A stretch of 64,000 bases of DNA from Hyaloperonospora brassicae (GCA_947650285.1 CANTFL010000226.1:310001-374000), one strand, 5' to 3'. Shown: positions 31,001 through 42,003, counted from the first letter of the stretch. A program made the numbers and translations. Notes: generated by a model not told the origin, from the letters alone.

Positions 31001-32162
31001 TAGTTCAAAGAGAGTATCCAAGGATGGAAGAGTCTCAAGACTAATATTGCCATCAATCTGGCCAGTCAACCCATTGACAAGTGTATATAGTGTATTATTA
31101 CTATTATCACTTCGTGACTTCTTAGACGTTGGGCGCTTAACAGTTGCCACCCTACGCTGAGATTGTTTCCTCAAAGAAACCTTACGCCTCCTTGAGGCCG
31201 GGACAGTCGGGTCCCCGTGGTTGCTATTTATCTTAGCACGCTCTATACGAGAGCTCATGTTTTGAACGACATCTGGTGAAGTGTTACGTAGCTCGAACAC
31301 TTCACCGAGTGGATTTACACGTACCACTTCACGTGCAGCATTCGGGCCTAGCCCTGAACACTCTGGATTCTCGCCATCAATGTCATTACCGACATCCAGT
31401 GAGGTGCCACCTCGGCCGCCCTCACTCGGTGGGATTTTACGTGCCACCCCACTCACATCAGAGGAATATACATTCTTGATGTCTTGGCCCTAGGCCACCC
31501 ATGCCTGTAGCATGCAGTGACTCAGTATCACAACGAGTATCACTCAACGGAGTATAACTCACTTCACATACGGTGAAAGAGCTCCGCTCAATATTGATGT
31601 CATTGACATTGGAGTTAATCAACTCTGACATACCAATGTCCAGCACATCGACATCTTCCGTCAATGGCTCGCGCCAATAGCGCTTTTGTTGCCTAGCAAA
31701 GGTGGGTTCATGACTCTCCAAAGCTTCGCTAGAAACATTGCGCGTGGCGCCTAAGGTCTTAGACCTCCAATCAATCCATGGCTCATGGCGTTCAAGACAA
31801 GCCATACCCAGGATGAGATCGTATCTCGAATCCAAATAGAGGACAAGACAGCGTTTAATGCTGTCAAAGTCCAAAAACTTCACACCTAAGTTCAACGGAA
31901 CTTTAGGCACCGTGACGCGAATACCAGTCGCTAAACGAACGGTGATCAAATCACCTTCATGCGCTTAGAGCGCTTCAGCATATCGCTGACTTCTCCCAAG
32001 GGAAAGACGTCGAGCATAATTGCATGATTCTCTAGAGTCGGTTAGAATCGACCAATGCTTCTTAAAGCCTTTAATCTTCGCCTCGGCGACTAACAAGCCA
32101 GGCTTGTATCCACGCTCTGTGCTGGTGGGCACATAGCTCGGTGGGGCTAAGACCTGTTTCAC
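27599..32162 (-). pseudogene. gypsy pol: protease, RT, RNase H, integrase, chromodomain; broken
   Basis: The protease frame (32162 down to 31458) has an in-frame TAA at 31965-31967, and its active site reads LTDSRESCNYARR where a DSGAS-type motif is expected; the downstream DLILGMACLERHEPWIDW block is intact. Between about 31490 and 31450 the frame shifts by one base. Reverse transcriptase (31456 to 29909) is complete, with [13 protein letters not shown] and the catalytic [13 protein letters not shown] at 29906-29908 interrupts the RT to RNase H junction. The same frame continues with RNase H (VVCDASDFAIGSALLQ), the HHCC finger, the integrase DDE residues (SMDFLFG, VSDRDPRFT, DGQTERVNR) and a chromodomain (FHVERLLKRRRR, YLVKWRGYPESENSWE). 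Three lesions make an active polyprotein unlikely. Confidence 0.93.
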
Positions 32163-32257
32163 TCTACCTCGTAGAGAAGCAACAAACCTCAGTTCTACCC
32201 CAGTAGGGCGCCCCGCACCTACTGGGTGTCGACGTTTCCCCGTGCCATACCAGGTTT

Positions 32258-33253
32258 CTAGTTGTAGCTGTGGTTTCGACCCATAGGAGTCGGTAGTTGC
32301 TTACGTAAGGTACAAGTGGGACGCAAGTGTTTAGTGCTTCCGAACATATAACAGCGTTTTACTTCCTGTCGCTGCTCTGCAACATGAAACTCCGCTTCAC
32401 CTTCATCTTTAGCATTGCTGAGGTCTATCAATTTTGAATTATAGTAAGCCGAGGTGCTCGCAGAGGTTGCCCTCGCAAAGGTTGGGTTGTACCCATTCCA
32501 ACCAAGTCTGGCCAACTTGAAGTTATGCTCAGCATTTTGAGCGATGCTAACAGCCTCCTCAAAAGTAGAGGGATGGACCCGAAACACCTCGGTCCTGGCA
32601 ACGTCATTACGAAGACCTTCCATGAAGACAGTCACATAGACTGTCTCAGGGAGAGGATCAGACTGCATAGCAGCCATCAGAGTTCTCAACTCTTGGACAT
32701 AGTCCGTCAACTCATTCTTATCTTGACGAGTAGCCAAGAAGCATGACCGCATGCGATAAGCCTGGTTAGGCGGCGAGAAAACTCGCAAAAGGTCTAACTT
32801 GAGCGAATACCATGTGAGAAATGTTATGTCGACCGACGTGCCGCACGTTAGAGCCCACTCTCTAGATCTTTTATCGAGCTTGGAGATAGCCAGCGAGACC
32901 CGCTGGTACTCCAGTGAGATAAGGCCAGAGCTCATGGCCATCTCAATCTCACGGATCCAGAGGGTCAGTTTTTCCCCCTCCTTACCGGAGTAATGTCTAA
33001 CGTCCACCCTAAGGGGACGGGGCTTAGCCTCTTCATTTGGCATCGCCACGTAGAGTGTTGGCATAGCCGACACTACTTGGTTTTGAACCTGCCCTAGCAA
33101 GGCCGTTTCATACTGCATGGAGGCCTCGACTCGTGCATTAAGCACATCGGGACCTTGTGAAGCTAGAAATTCCACATACTCAGAGCCACAACCGCGGTCA
33201 GCTACTCAAGCGCGACCTTTTGAGCCTCAGAGAGGGGTGTGGATTGCTCCATC
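32258..33253 (-). pseudogene. gypsy gag, 5' end disrupted
   Basis: The main frame covers 33175-32258 (305 codons) and includes a capsid-like region (LTLWIREIEMAMSSGLISLE, WALTCGTSVDITFLTWYSLK, LTDYVQELRTLMAAMQSDPL). It ends with a knuckle-like CYMFGSTKHLRPTC in which the second Cys of the CCHC box is Phe. An upstream ATG near 33253 opens MEQSTPLSEAQKVALE but meets a stop in its own frame after 16 codons, and the long frame has no ATG at its start. The N-terminus therefore seems to be frameshifted. Gag normally forms the virus-like particle and binds the element RNA. Confidence 0.8.
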
Positions 33254-33311
33254 CTCACAGAGAATCAGTCGTTACCGACTCAGGTGTAGATTGACTACGA
33301 ATGCTATCAAG

Positions 33312-33845
33312 TGTAGCGGAGCTACACAGCTCCTTAGGCCAGAGGAAGACTAAACGCTCTTACGAGCAACTTTGGTTCTACGAACCCGACTCAAAGAGTC
33401 AACAGCTCCGAGAGATAAAGGGTGGTTCAAAGAACCCGACTCAAAGAGTCAACAAGCTCAAAGAGCTTACGGTCCCTGTTCCAGGGTAACCAAACGATTC
33501 AAAGAATCAAACGCACTAAGTGCACAAGGAGTAGCTGCCTTAACAAGGCGTTGCTACTTCCTTACGATCGCAAGACGCCTCAGAGAAGCACGTGTCTTTT
33601 GTTGATCAAAATGGGAACTGAATTTTATTACTTCTTTTAGCCTGAAAGAACACCGTAGAACAAAGTAAATAACCTACTCACTTATGTACTAAATAAACCT
33701 ATTAAAAGATCTCGTAATCAATTGTTGACAGACATCAGTCTTCAACAATTGATACTTGTGTTCGAATATTACTTAGAAGGGGATCCCATCCCTTGTGTGT
33801 ACCACACCTATTGTCGACTACCAGTCGACGTGTAACCCCGTTACA
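33312..33845 (-). repeat. 5' LTR of the full-length gypsy element (534 bp)
   Basis: Same length as the other LTR, with about 20 differences by eye. It is followed outside by the GTTGT target duplication. Just inside it on the minus strand the sequence is CTTGATAGCATTCGTAGTC, where the primer binding site should lie; I could not match it to a particular tRNA. Confidence 0.95.
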
Positions 33846-33850
33846 GTTGT

Positions 33851-34888
33851 GACGCGGGAAGTGCTTCTTTCACAGTGTCTTGATGTGTCAGAGCGTCTCG
33901 GCAATACACTTGGCGGATAAGACCGAAGGACTTTTCATTAAAAAAGAATCAATTCCACGAGGATCACCTCGAAATGATAAACATTTGAGAATTTAGTGGC
34001 ACCGTCGCACCCCTCACCACATCATTGGCCGACGAAACGATCATAGTCGACCTTCGAATCGATGGCAGCACAGCATGTGTCACAAGTAGTACCTACGACA
34101 AACTTCGATGCACATTCATTTGCCCGCCTGATGTCCATAATAGGATTGGCGAACTGCGTTGCTTGTACATATCGAGTAATCAATAAAGCACTAGTGGCAG
34201 CTTATAAAATATCTTTTTGTCATATCCGAGGATAAGACCTACGATCTAGACAGACGTAGAGAATAAGGAAAGCTACAACGAGCGGTTCTGTCATATACGA
34301 GCTCCTTCACTAGAGCTATGGGATCGTCGCATGAACATTTGTACGTTATACCAACAAGCTTACATCTGCTGCTTTCACCGCCTGAATACGTCAAGTCACG
34401 AATTAGAAAGGAGCTAAGGATTTCTAAACGAATCATGTGACCAAATGGTGCAATATCATGCATCTGGAATGTTGATGGAGACGCTTTCAGCCATTGTTGT
34501 TGTCGCTCATAGCTACTATCGGAATGTAAGGTTACGCACCAAAGATTGACGACGTCACCACACGCAATGTTTGGGATCCGATGGCCATTCGACGTGCTTA
34601 TCCAATGCATTAGAGACACTTGCATCACACATGTCTTTCTCATCGTCCAAGTGACCGTTTGAAATGTGCGCTGCTCGCATTTTATATAGGAACGGGGTTG
34701 TTTCGACGGAAGTCAGTCTCCTTTTCTCGCATTATCTTGATTTTTTAATCATCACTGCAAGTGTCGAAGCCAACAAATGTAGAAAGGAAACATCTGTAGG
34801 TAAGTATCACGCTTTAAAATTGTAAGGAATCATGTCATGGTAACATAGTAGCAGTATTGGTCCTTAGCTCTTGATGCTATAGAAGATG
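33851..34888. other. Gene-poor interval with one coding-like ORF
   Basis: No recognised gene. The longest open frame is 34239-34643 on the minus strand (134 codons), containing SLMHWISTSNGHRIPNIACG, STFQMHDIAPFGHMIRLEIL and LVGITYKCSCDDPIALVKEL. Its residue pattern looks more like a real protein than chance, but it has no family I can name. The rest shows nothing recognisable. Confidence 0.35.
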
Positions 34889-36480
34889 GTATTTGTAAGA
34901 GTAAATCTCAGAACCAGTACCACAAATGCACAAGTGTCCCAAAACCAGTACCATACTCGACTCAAGTATAAAACATACTAAATAGTGTCAACCACATTAT
35001 ACTCAACTGCAACATGGAATAAGAAACTGCTTGATCGCTGGGGAGAGCGAGACGGTAGTAAGTGAAACAGGCAATGACAGTAAGCGCGGCAGCAAGTAAG
35101 TTGAGATACATATGTTTGGCCCTTTCGTGCCCAATGCTAGCAATTTTATATAGCCACCAGCTCGTACCGTGCCTCTTTTGAATCGTCATGTAAGCAGCTG
35201 TAGAAGCCTTAGTTTCCGTGTCCGATCAATCTTCCCCTTGAGGACCAGCAAGGATCGTTCGGGGTGAACGATTGGGATAACATTGGTGGTAAGGGCGGCA
35301 CGCCTAGGCTCCACGGCTTAATGGCCCAGACCCTATTACGGGCTTCGATGCTGGAAAGCGCGGAGTTGTTAAGAGCATATGGGGCCCTATGGGTATATCC
35401 ACACCCGACAATCTCGCACCTGGTCCAACTGGAGCTGACATGCCTGTGGGCACTGGCCTGCCCAATCTATATAACCAATGTAATTAGGGCATCTACGGGT
35501 ACAAGGTAAGTATGATACGCATCCACATATTGCCGCTATTGGCGGCCAGGGACGGTACCCTCCCCAGTCTTCCCAACATCCAACCGCAGCAAGAGTACGC
35601 TAGCCCGAGCAACTACGACAACTACGATCCCATAAATGATGATGATGCGAATGGCACCGTCGACGAGCGGCAGATGTTTGCTTCGGCTATCTTTGGCGTC
35701 ATTCCCGGTGCATCGGCCCCAATGCCTGGGGCTCGACCCGTCGGGGCGAAAGCACGCTCCACGATTAGTGCTACCCGTCAAACAAGTTGTACTTCCACGC
35801 GTCATACATCGAGCTGAAGCGACCACCCGCAGCAGCAGCAGATTCCTCCAGCCCAAGCCTCCATGGATCAAGCGCCGCCTTCGCAACAACATCTCGCGAA
35901 GGTCAAAAGGGATCTGCTCAATGTCTCATTTGGCGCACCCGTATCTCCACAAGGACCAGTTGCGTTCCAGCAGCCACTACCGCCACTAGAGCACCACCAA
36001 TCGCAGACAATGGCACCGCAAGAGGAGCAACACTTGACGATGTTCGCAGGCCCGTTTGGAATGGGCCCACCGCTTTTACTCGCGCGTGTTCCCGAAGGCA
36101 TCTCGCCAGCTGCTTCAATCAATCCTTCAACAGCATTATGCCTACCTTAATCAAGGCTGCAAAACAAGACGATTTAATAGAGACACGATGGTAGCTGGTA
36201 GCTATTCAGTAAGTAAACACCGGGCGCAAAAGGGCCAAAAGATGTATATTTACTTTACTTGTTGCCTCACTTCCTGCCTCACTTCGTGCCATCGTCTGAG
36301 TTACTTGCTTCCACCTCGCCTATCCCTAGCAATCAAGCAGCTTCTTGTCCCATGTTGCAGTCCCGTAAAATGTGGTTGACACTATTTAGCGTGTTTTTTA
36401 TCCTTGAGTTGAGTATAAAACTGGTCTTAGGACTTTTGTGCATTTGTGGTACTGGTTTTGAGATTTACTCGTTCAAATAC
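34889..36480. mobile_element. Inverted-repeat element: ~305-bp arms around ~1 kb
   Basis: About 34889-35200 and the reverse complement of about 36165-36480 are clearly alike (roughly 80% by eye). They share GAGTAAATCTCA, CCAGTACCACAAATGCACAA, CTAAATAGTGTCAACCACAT and further blocks. The interior holds short plus-strand ORFs (35512-35817 and 35863-36150, Gln/Pro-rich) of unknown family. The pair could be the termini of a foldback or TIR transposon, or two LTRs of a minor family in opposite orientation, because the right arm continues outward into an LTR-like end. No target duplication was found. Confidence 0.5.
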
Positions 36481-36558
36481 CACCATCGATGGGGGTCTCC
36501 TCCCTGGTGTAAACCACACTTGTTATGTCTATTATCAACAGACGTGTGACCCCGTTAC
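36481..36558 (-). repeat. LTR-end fragment next to the inverted-repeat element
   Basis: Contains GGTGTAAACCACACTTG and ACGTGTGACCCCGTTACCA, a diverged version of the start of the 534-bp LTR family (read on the minus strand). The rest of that LTR is not recognisable beside it, so this is either a truncated LTR or the outer end of the neighbouring inverted-repeat arm. Confidence 0.5.
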
Positions 36559-36595
36559 CAACGCACAATGAGTGAGCAAAAGTATCAAAGAGAAA

Positions 36596-37588
36596 TCAGA
36601 GTGATCTATTGCTACGAGGCTTAACTGTCTTGACAAACGGCGATTTCATTCTCTGGAGCTCTTCGAGCGGCCCGTTCATCTCTGCCTCACGCTTGGCTTT
36701 CGCATCTTGGGCGGCATGCGGACGAGGCGATTTGTTGATAATAAATCGGGAAGCCGGGTCGAAGAAAGTGGGTGAAGGATGCACGTCCAGGGGGCTGCGG
36801 GGGGAAGCGCCTCCTTTGACACTACCCGGGGACGTTGGTTGGTGGCCACTGCGTGATGGAGCGTTTTTATTGGCGCTGTATGGAGGCGTTGCAAAACGGA
36901 CTCTGCGTGGAGAAGCCGAATCTGGGGAACTGCGGGGAGAAGTGCCCTTTAGGGCACTGCGTGGGGACTCACGCCCACTGCCTGGTGACGCGACTATTTT
37001 GGCGCTGTCCATGGCAGTCAGCTTCACGACATTTTCACGAGTTCTCGGCCGGAGGTACGGGTTTTTCACCTTCTTCGACCTGTGCGCGGCTGCAAATTTA
37101 CGGAAGGTTGTGTACTCGTTCACCAAAGTGTCCACAGTTGAATCCGAATGGCCCCCAGTTTTCTCCGATTGTTTCAGCGCTGTCCGATATGTGCTTGGAT
37201 TGATGTTGAAACAGTCGAGTGCAGGAAATTGATCATTCTGAATCCGGTATCGATCAATCACTGCCACAGCAGTTTTTGTATCGTCCAAAGGCAGATCCAC
37301 CACGGGCGCTATTTTCTTGGACTTGAAGGGAAGATACTTCTTCGCACGGCCAGTAAGTCGACCGATGAATCCTGCCAAGCGCTCGGAGCCCCTGTCTGCA
37401 CGAGGGCCGTCGACGGGGACGGTGGCGGCACGAAGTGCGTTCCCATCGCCGGTCACGTCCGGCGGCGTGGCTTGATTTTCGTCAGGCGATGTCAACTCGG
37501 ACAGCTTTTCGAATGCTGGAGACGTAGCACCGCCACTGCAAGACGACAGGACGAGCGCGAGGTGGAGGAGAAGGAGCCACTTCGTCAT
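36596..37588 (-). CDS. Secreted RxLR-like effector candidate, copy 1
   Basis: Encodes 330 residues from the ATG at 37586-37588. The start is chosen because a signal peptide begins there (MTKWLLLLHLALVLSSCSGG) and an initiator-like motif lies 76-91 bp upstream; an in-frame ATG 51 bp further upstream would bury the signal peptide. After the signal comes a shared stretch (SPAFEKLSELTSPDE, TPPDVTGDGNALRAATV) with NALR where canonical effectors have RxLR, then GSERLAG in place of a clear EER. A helical block follows (NPSTYRTALKQSEKTGGHSD, VDTLVNEYTTFRKF), comparable to the WY-type blocks of oomycete effectors. The C-terminal part is rich in SPR repeats (GTSPRSSPDSASPRR, GGASPRSPLD) and basic residues. 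Its paralog lies at 62218-63138, in inverted orientation. Host targeting is inferred from this layout only. Confidence 0.75.
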   Translation of the reverse strand: MTKWLLLLHLALVLSSCSGGATSPAFEKLSELTSPDENQATPPDVTGDGNALRAATVPVDGPRADRGSERLAGFIGRLTGRAKKYLPFKSKKIAPVVDLPLDDTKTAVAVIDRYRIQNDQFPALDCFNINPSTYRTALKQSEKTGGHSDSTVDTLVNEYTTFRKFAAAHRSKKVKNPYLRPRTRENVVKLTAMDSAKIVASPGSGRESPRSALKGTSPRSSPDSASPRRVRFATPPYSANKNAPSRSGHQPTSPGSVKGGASPRSPLDVHPSPTFFDPASRFIINKSPRPHAAQDAKAKREAEMNGPLEELQRMKSPFVKTVKPRSNRSL

Positions 37589-37925
37589 TGCGGCAGATGA
37601 GCGCTGGAGTCGGTGGGTGGCGAGATGAAGTTGCTGCAAGTTGCTGGTGTGCTCGGGTCACGGCGAAATGGGAAATGAGGAGGAGGGGGCGAGTCTCGAC
37701 TCGAAACATTGGGGACGGCTCGTGGCCGGTGCCATCTTGAGACAGAGCTCTTGCAGACGGAGTTGCTGTCGACAACGCCTGACTGCTTCCAGCCGACTCT
37801 TTCTCGCACGTTCTGTGTACACGATGCAGGATTCATGGTGTACAGAGCTGGATGTAGATGGACCAGACGACACATCACCATCCGTACGTTGGTACACACA
37901 ACGTGCTTGAGTGTCGGATGGGTAG
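37589..37925 (-). promoter_or_regulatory. Upstream region of effector copy 1, conserved in copy 2, with oomycete initiator
   Basis: On the minus strand about 330 bp upstream of the ATG match 61890-62217 at roughly 88-90% by eye. At 37664-37679 the minus strand reads CTCATTTCCCATTTCG, fitting the oomycete initiator/flanking-region consensus as I know it (TCATTYYNCAWTTT core). It lies 76-91 bp before the ATG, which suggests a short 5' UTR. Confidence 0.65.
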
Positions 37926-37932
37926 ATCGACA

Positions 37933-37984
37933 TTCGACATTAGATCTATCGAAGAGGTTTCTCTACGATAGATCTAATGTCGAA
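37933..37984. repeat. Perfect 19-bp inverted repeat (hairpin) upstream of effector copy 1
   Basis: Arms 37933-37951 and 37966-37984 are perfect reverse complements (starting TTCGACATTAGATC), with a 14-base loop. It begins just where homology to the promoter of effector copy 2 ends, so it may be part of an insertion or mark a breakpoint. Confidence 0.85.
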
Positions 37985-38825
37985 AGTCGATCGAATGTGT
38001 TTGACAGGTTACCAACTTCGGTAAGTGAATGATTTTTTAGCACTTCGTGTTCTCGAGCGGCGTCGCCGTGTTAAAAGGCAAAAAAAGAGAAGGAGCAAAC
38101 ATATAGCATAGTCTCGGCTGCTCGATGCCAGAGGGCATTTCTGATCTTTGTCCGCGACTTTCTGTGCAAGGGCAAATTATACGTCTAACGGTCACAAATG
38201 CTCGAGACATGCCTGTACCGACCCCAGTGGTCGAATGGTAGAGCACTGAAACTGGTACAGGGAGATATTTGGACCGATATGTGGGGGAGGAAAGGTTATA
38301 AGCACCAAAGATAGGCCACTACAGTAGACGAGCAAGTACCGAACTGGTAGCCGCCCTGCCAGCCCGCACCTTCGGTGATTGATAGTTAAGTGGACTGGAA
38401 ACCCTACTGGCCGAAAGTATTCCAGTGTAATGAAGGGTGTTGGTCCTCTTAGGAGTTGAAACATGGCCACTGTACTCGCAGACCACACTCGTGTGATCTG
38501 AAGAACTACGCCGCTTAATATCTCAAGACATGCGTGTGCCTGTAAAATTCATGCGAAAACGCCACAAGGAATGTCGTCAGAATAGAGAAGGCCGCTAACA
38601 ATCAAACTTAGGCGAGAGCATCTTCGTTATTGAGCTCTACGGAAGGCAAGTAGCGGAAGACAATGATGCGAGCGATGTTAATAGGTACACGCAAGTCGTG
38701 GCTTCTTGTGTAATCACTTTCGCAATTGCCGAACATGTAAGCCGCATTTACCAGCTATTTAAAATGCTCTTTACCTCATTAGCGTAACTTTCGCATCTCG
38801 AGTCCTAGTGTCATGTCTGCGCAGT
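37985..38825. other. Interval between effector copy 1 upstream region and palindrome arm
   Basis: No gene. At 38212-38261 CCTGTACC and GGTACAGG form an inverted repeat around a tRNA-like D-arm/A-box (GTGGTCGAATGGTAGAGCAC). No matching B-box or full cloverleaf follows, so it may be a worn tRNA-related SINE. The rest shows nothing recognisable. Confidence 0.4.
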
Positions 38826-39382
38826 TCCGAGGACGACGAAAGATTTGTCTATAGCGTCTGCTTGAACGCGTCGTGTTGTCGCTTCGATGGGACGGTTATA
38901 AAACACCGCTTCCACGTCATAAGTGCACCATTTCGATCTGTATCCTGAGGTGCGACGCTGAACGATTCGGCACACTCAATCGTTTTTGCTTTAGCAACGG
39001 GCACTGATGCTGCTATAAGCTTTCCAAAGCCCTCAAGAGACTATCTTAATTCGATGAACGCATATGCAGAATCTAGCTGCTTGACAATGAGGCACAATAT
39101 ATGGATTTCATAGCCGGCAACTACGAAAATCTCCTACTTCTGGGATCCCCGGTATGTTGTGTCTTAACGCGATGTAGACAATTGGACGCCACTATTGTCA
39201 CTTGATCCGGAACGAGGACATTGTGCATTGCGGATCGCTTTCGTCGTCACAACGAATGGCGTGTTCGCACACACGCACGCACGCTCCTACTTCTTCGTTT
39301 TGAACAGAGCATATCCGCCATATCAAATACCGCAATTGGGCAAACCAGCGGCTACATGCGATGAGAAGGGGGCCCTGTATTG

Positions 39383-39781
39383 TCACTGCTCAGGCGAAAC
39401 TGTTGAGACATAACCAAGCGGGTTCTTTGTGCTTGGCACATTGTCAAAGGAAGGGCACGTCAAAGACAGGTCCTCGGGTGACAGCGCGTGTATACATATG
39501 TGCAAGAAGGCAAATACAATAAGCCTCGGTGGTTCCGAACAGTGCCACCATTGCTCATACATATAACTGACCTCTGCACATGGATCGAGCTTTAGCCCTG
39601 TATGCTCGGCACGCATGCTCACGAGTCCACGAAAGGCTTCGTAAACGCGTGCCGTCGTCCGAAAGAAGTGACGCTCAGTTCGGGCACGTCTTTCTGACGT
39701 CGAGGCGCAATCGTCTGCATTTCGACCTGACTTTGCGACGTGTGAGAAAGGGTTCATGTCGGTGGCGTAACCTGTGCACAT
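39383..39781 (-). CDS. Hypothetical 132-aa ORF in left palindrome arm
   Basis: The longest ORF in the arm; its mirror copy at 60149-60547 is also intact with the same predicted protein. It includes RTTARVYEAFRGLVSMRAEH and EVSYMYEQWWHCSEPPRLIV. There is no signal peptide, no recognised domain and no evidence of expression. A decayed gene fragment or chance ORF is possible. Confidence 0.3.
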   Translation of the reverse strand: MCTGYATDMNPFSHVAKSGRNADDCASTSERRARTERHFFRTTARVYEAFRGLVSMRAEHTGLKLDPCAEVSYMYEQWWHCSEPPRLIVFAFLHICIHALSPEDLSLTCPSFDNVPSTKNPLGYVSTVSPEQ

Positions 39782-39864
39782 ATATGCACAAGATGTCTGA
39801 AAACGTCTGAGCCAGGAATACGCGCCGAGTTCGGTCGACAGACATCGGTAGGACTGAATTTTCA

Positions 39865-39960
39865 GGTAAACAGGTCTATAGAGACCTGCAATCGAGGGTA
39901 AACAGGTCTATAGAGACCTGCAATCGAGGGTAAACAGGTCAGTTGAGACGTGCAATAAAG
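39865..39960. repeat. Three tandem 32-bp repeats, left arm
   Basis: Units start at 39865, 39897 and 39929. The first two contain the internal dyad CAGGTCTATAGAGACCTG; the third is diverged. Mirrored at 59970-60065. Confidence 0.9.
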
Positions 39961-41919
39961 CCCGTCCGACGACCGAGTCGGGACCTCAACGCTCACGCTT
40001 TGTAACGCTGCGGAATGAACACCGATGGCTTCCGAGCAGGTAGGACACTATATGCGGCGCGGGGTCTGCATTCGTCTCAGCGTCGCGTTGCGTCGCGTCG
40101 CCCCACTCATCCCGTGATCTCCGGCAGAAAATGTCGTGAGTAGTAATCATGCAGCGACATGAAAAAAGGCAAGTACATGGTCTGCAATCACCTGATGACA
40201 GTCGAAGAGCGCGACATCACCTGAAACGCGTACGAGGGACATCGAGGTCGGCAGTCGCTGATTGGACAAGAAGACTCAACAGGTGGCAGTATTCTCCTCA
40301 GTAATGGGGCAGTTGCGAGGCCGAAGGAAATGACTCGGAATGGTAGTATGTGCAATTAAAATACATGTCAGCAATGGAATCGATAAATAGCAATAGCGTG
40401 ATGCAAGCTATTCTATAATCTATAAACGTCGACCGTAATTGCGGGCCGTAATCTATAAATGTCGACAGTATTTGCGGCCGTCAGCGTGAAGCGGTCAGTG
40501 AGAATGCGCAAGGAATAGACGAACTTCCCGGTAGCTACTATTTATGTGTCATGTTTGTGTCTGAAGTCACGCTGAAACGCATCATGAACGACACGGAAGT
40601 GGTGCGGTCTGCGCCTTCAAAATTCCGTTCAAGTGCGGTGCTACGACGAGGGCTTGCCAGCCTACTAGGCCAGGCTATGCATGATCGTGCCCAATGCGTA
40701 TATGTCACCAATTACGAGAATGCAGGCAGCGCCGCTTGGTAATCGTGCTTAGGTGAAGCGGTCGATCTCGATTGCCGAGTGGATTGCCGCGTGGGATAGC
40801 ACTGGAAGTGGAACCGGAGGTACTGGGTCATGTACCCATGGTGGTCTGTACGAGCACAGATCGGCAAAATAGACTTTGGCAGGAAGCGATCAACCAAGCA
40901 AGTATTGGCAGTATACCGTCCCGCAGACGAAGTTGTGTGGTAGTTGGGTGGCTGAGGGTTTACAAGCCGAGCTCCATAATGTACTGGGAGTGCGGACCGT
41001 CGAGAAGCTCAAACGTTGCCGCTGTCTTGCAGTCAAATCCAGCTATACTGAGTTATTTTGTGGCTTCGACCGTAGCGTAAAAGCCGAACTCCACGGTACC
41101 TCGTGTGTTTGTGCATGTGCATGTGCGTAAGTCGTGTTGAGAAAAATCACGGTGTGAGGGTCGTTCGTCTATCTTTGTTCGGTTCCTCTGTAACGAGGGT
41201 GAGCTTTTCTCAGGAATCGGCAGTGCATTAAATGTCAATGTGAACATTAGCTTAGCGGGTTGAAGTCGTAACTTGATCGTGAAACAAAATATAAACAGAG
41301 TACAGTCTTCGAAAGTGATATTCGATAGCTCTTAACAATACGCTGCGAATTCGCTAATTCGTACTACTACCAGCCAACCGTGTCGCCAACCCAAAGCAGG
41401 CACGCATAACAAGGGGATGCGCAGCTAGCCAGCACCAGTAGTAGTAGCAAGACACAATCGAAGGAGACTTCCAGCGGATCAAGGCAAAAAAATGATGCAC
41501 TACGGAAAAAGAATATGCACCAAAAACCACGGATAGTACAATCGCGCCAGAAGATCAGAAATTAAAGATAAATCGGTCAGTCAAAAATAAAGCAAGTGCC
41601 TCATACAATGAGAGATAAACAGATGCGTCGAGTGTTAGAAAAACAAGAATGTAAACGTTACGTGCAAATATACGGGTGCCTGTGATCACTATTTTTCGAT
41701 GTATCTCTTTGTAATTTTCTCTATTACTTACTTAAACTAAAAACCTTTGCATTTTCTTTCGTCGACAGACAATTTAGCGCGATGAAAACAGTGCGTTGAC
41801 TCTTCAGGTAGCAGGGTTAGTTGTATCATGACAACGACATTAATGAGTGACAGTGCGAATGTGATCTTAGCGGACAATATTCTTGTCTATTAGTGGTAGG
41901 GCTATAATATTCGGTAAAT

Positions 41920-42003
41920 CCTGCTGGATGGTTGATATGGGTCATCATATCAATCAACAAAGCGACGACGAATAAGGAAGGCGCGCGATGGATGGTGGCA
42001 GAT
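41920..42003. repeat. Worn gypsy LTR fragment, left arm
   Basis: Contains TGGTTGATATGGGTCATCAT, then ATCAATC and GGCGCGCGATGGATGGTGGC, resembling the middle of the 388-bp LTR (GGTTGATATC...GATATCAACC and CGCGCAATGAGTGGTGAC). Mirrored at about 57927-58010. Confidence 0.5.

Larger units (their letters stand above)
26137..33845 (-). mobile_element. Full-length Ty3/gypsy chromodomain retrotransposon with 5-bp target duplication
   Basis: 7709 bp on the minus strand, bounded by two 534-bp LTRs (26137-26670 and 33312-33845). The flanking five bases are identical: GTTGT at 26132-26136 and at 33846-33850, a typical integrase target duplication. From its 5' end it has gag, protease, reverse transcriptase, RNase H, integrase and chromodomain, then a long antisense ORF, a polypurine tract and the 3' LTR. 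By eye the LTRs differ at about 20 positions, so the insertion is not very recent. Gag and pol carry stops and a frameshift, so it is probably no longer autonomous. Confidence 0.96.

Noticed and set aside
38212..38261. A tRNA gene
   Set aside because: A D-arm/A-box-like sequence is present, but there is no T-arm with GGTTCRA and no full-length cloverleaf.
39865..39960. A CRISPR array
   Set aside because: Contiguous tandem units without spacers, in a eukaryotic genome.
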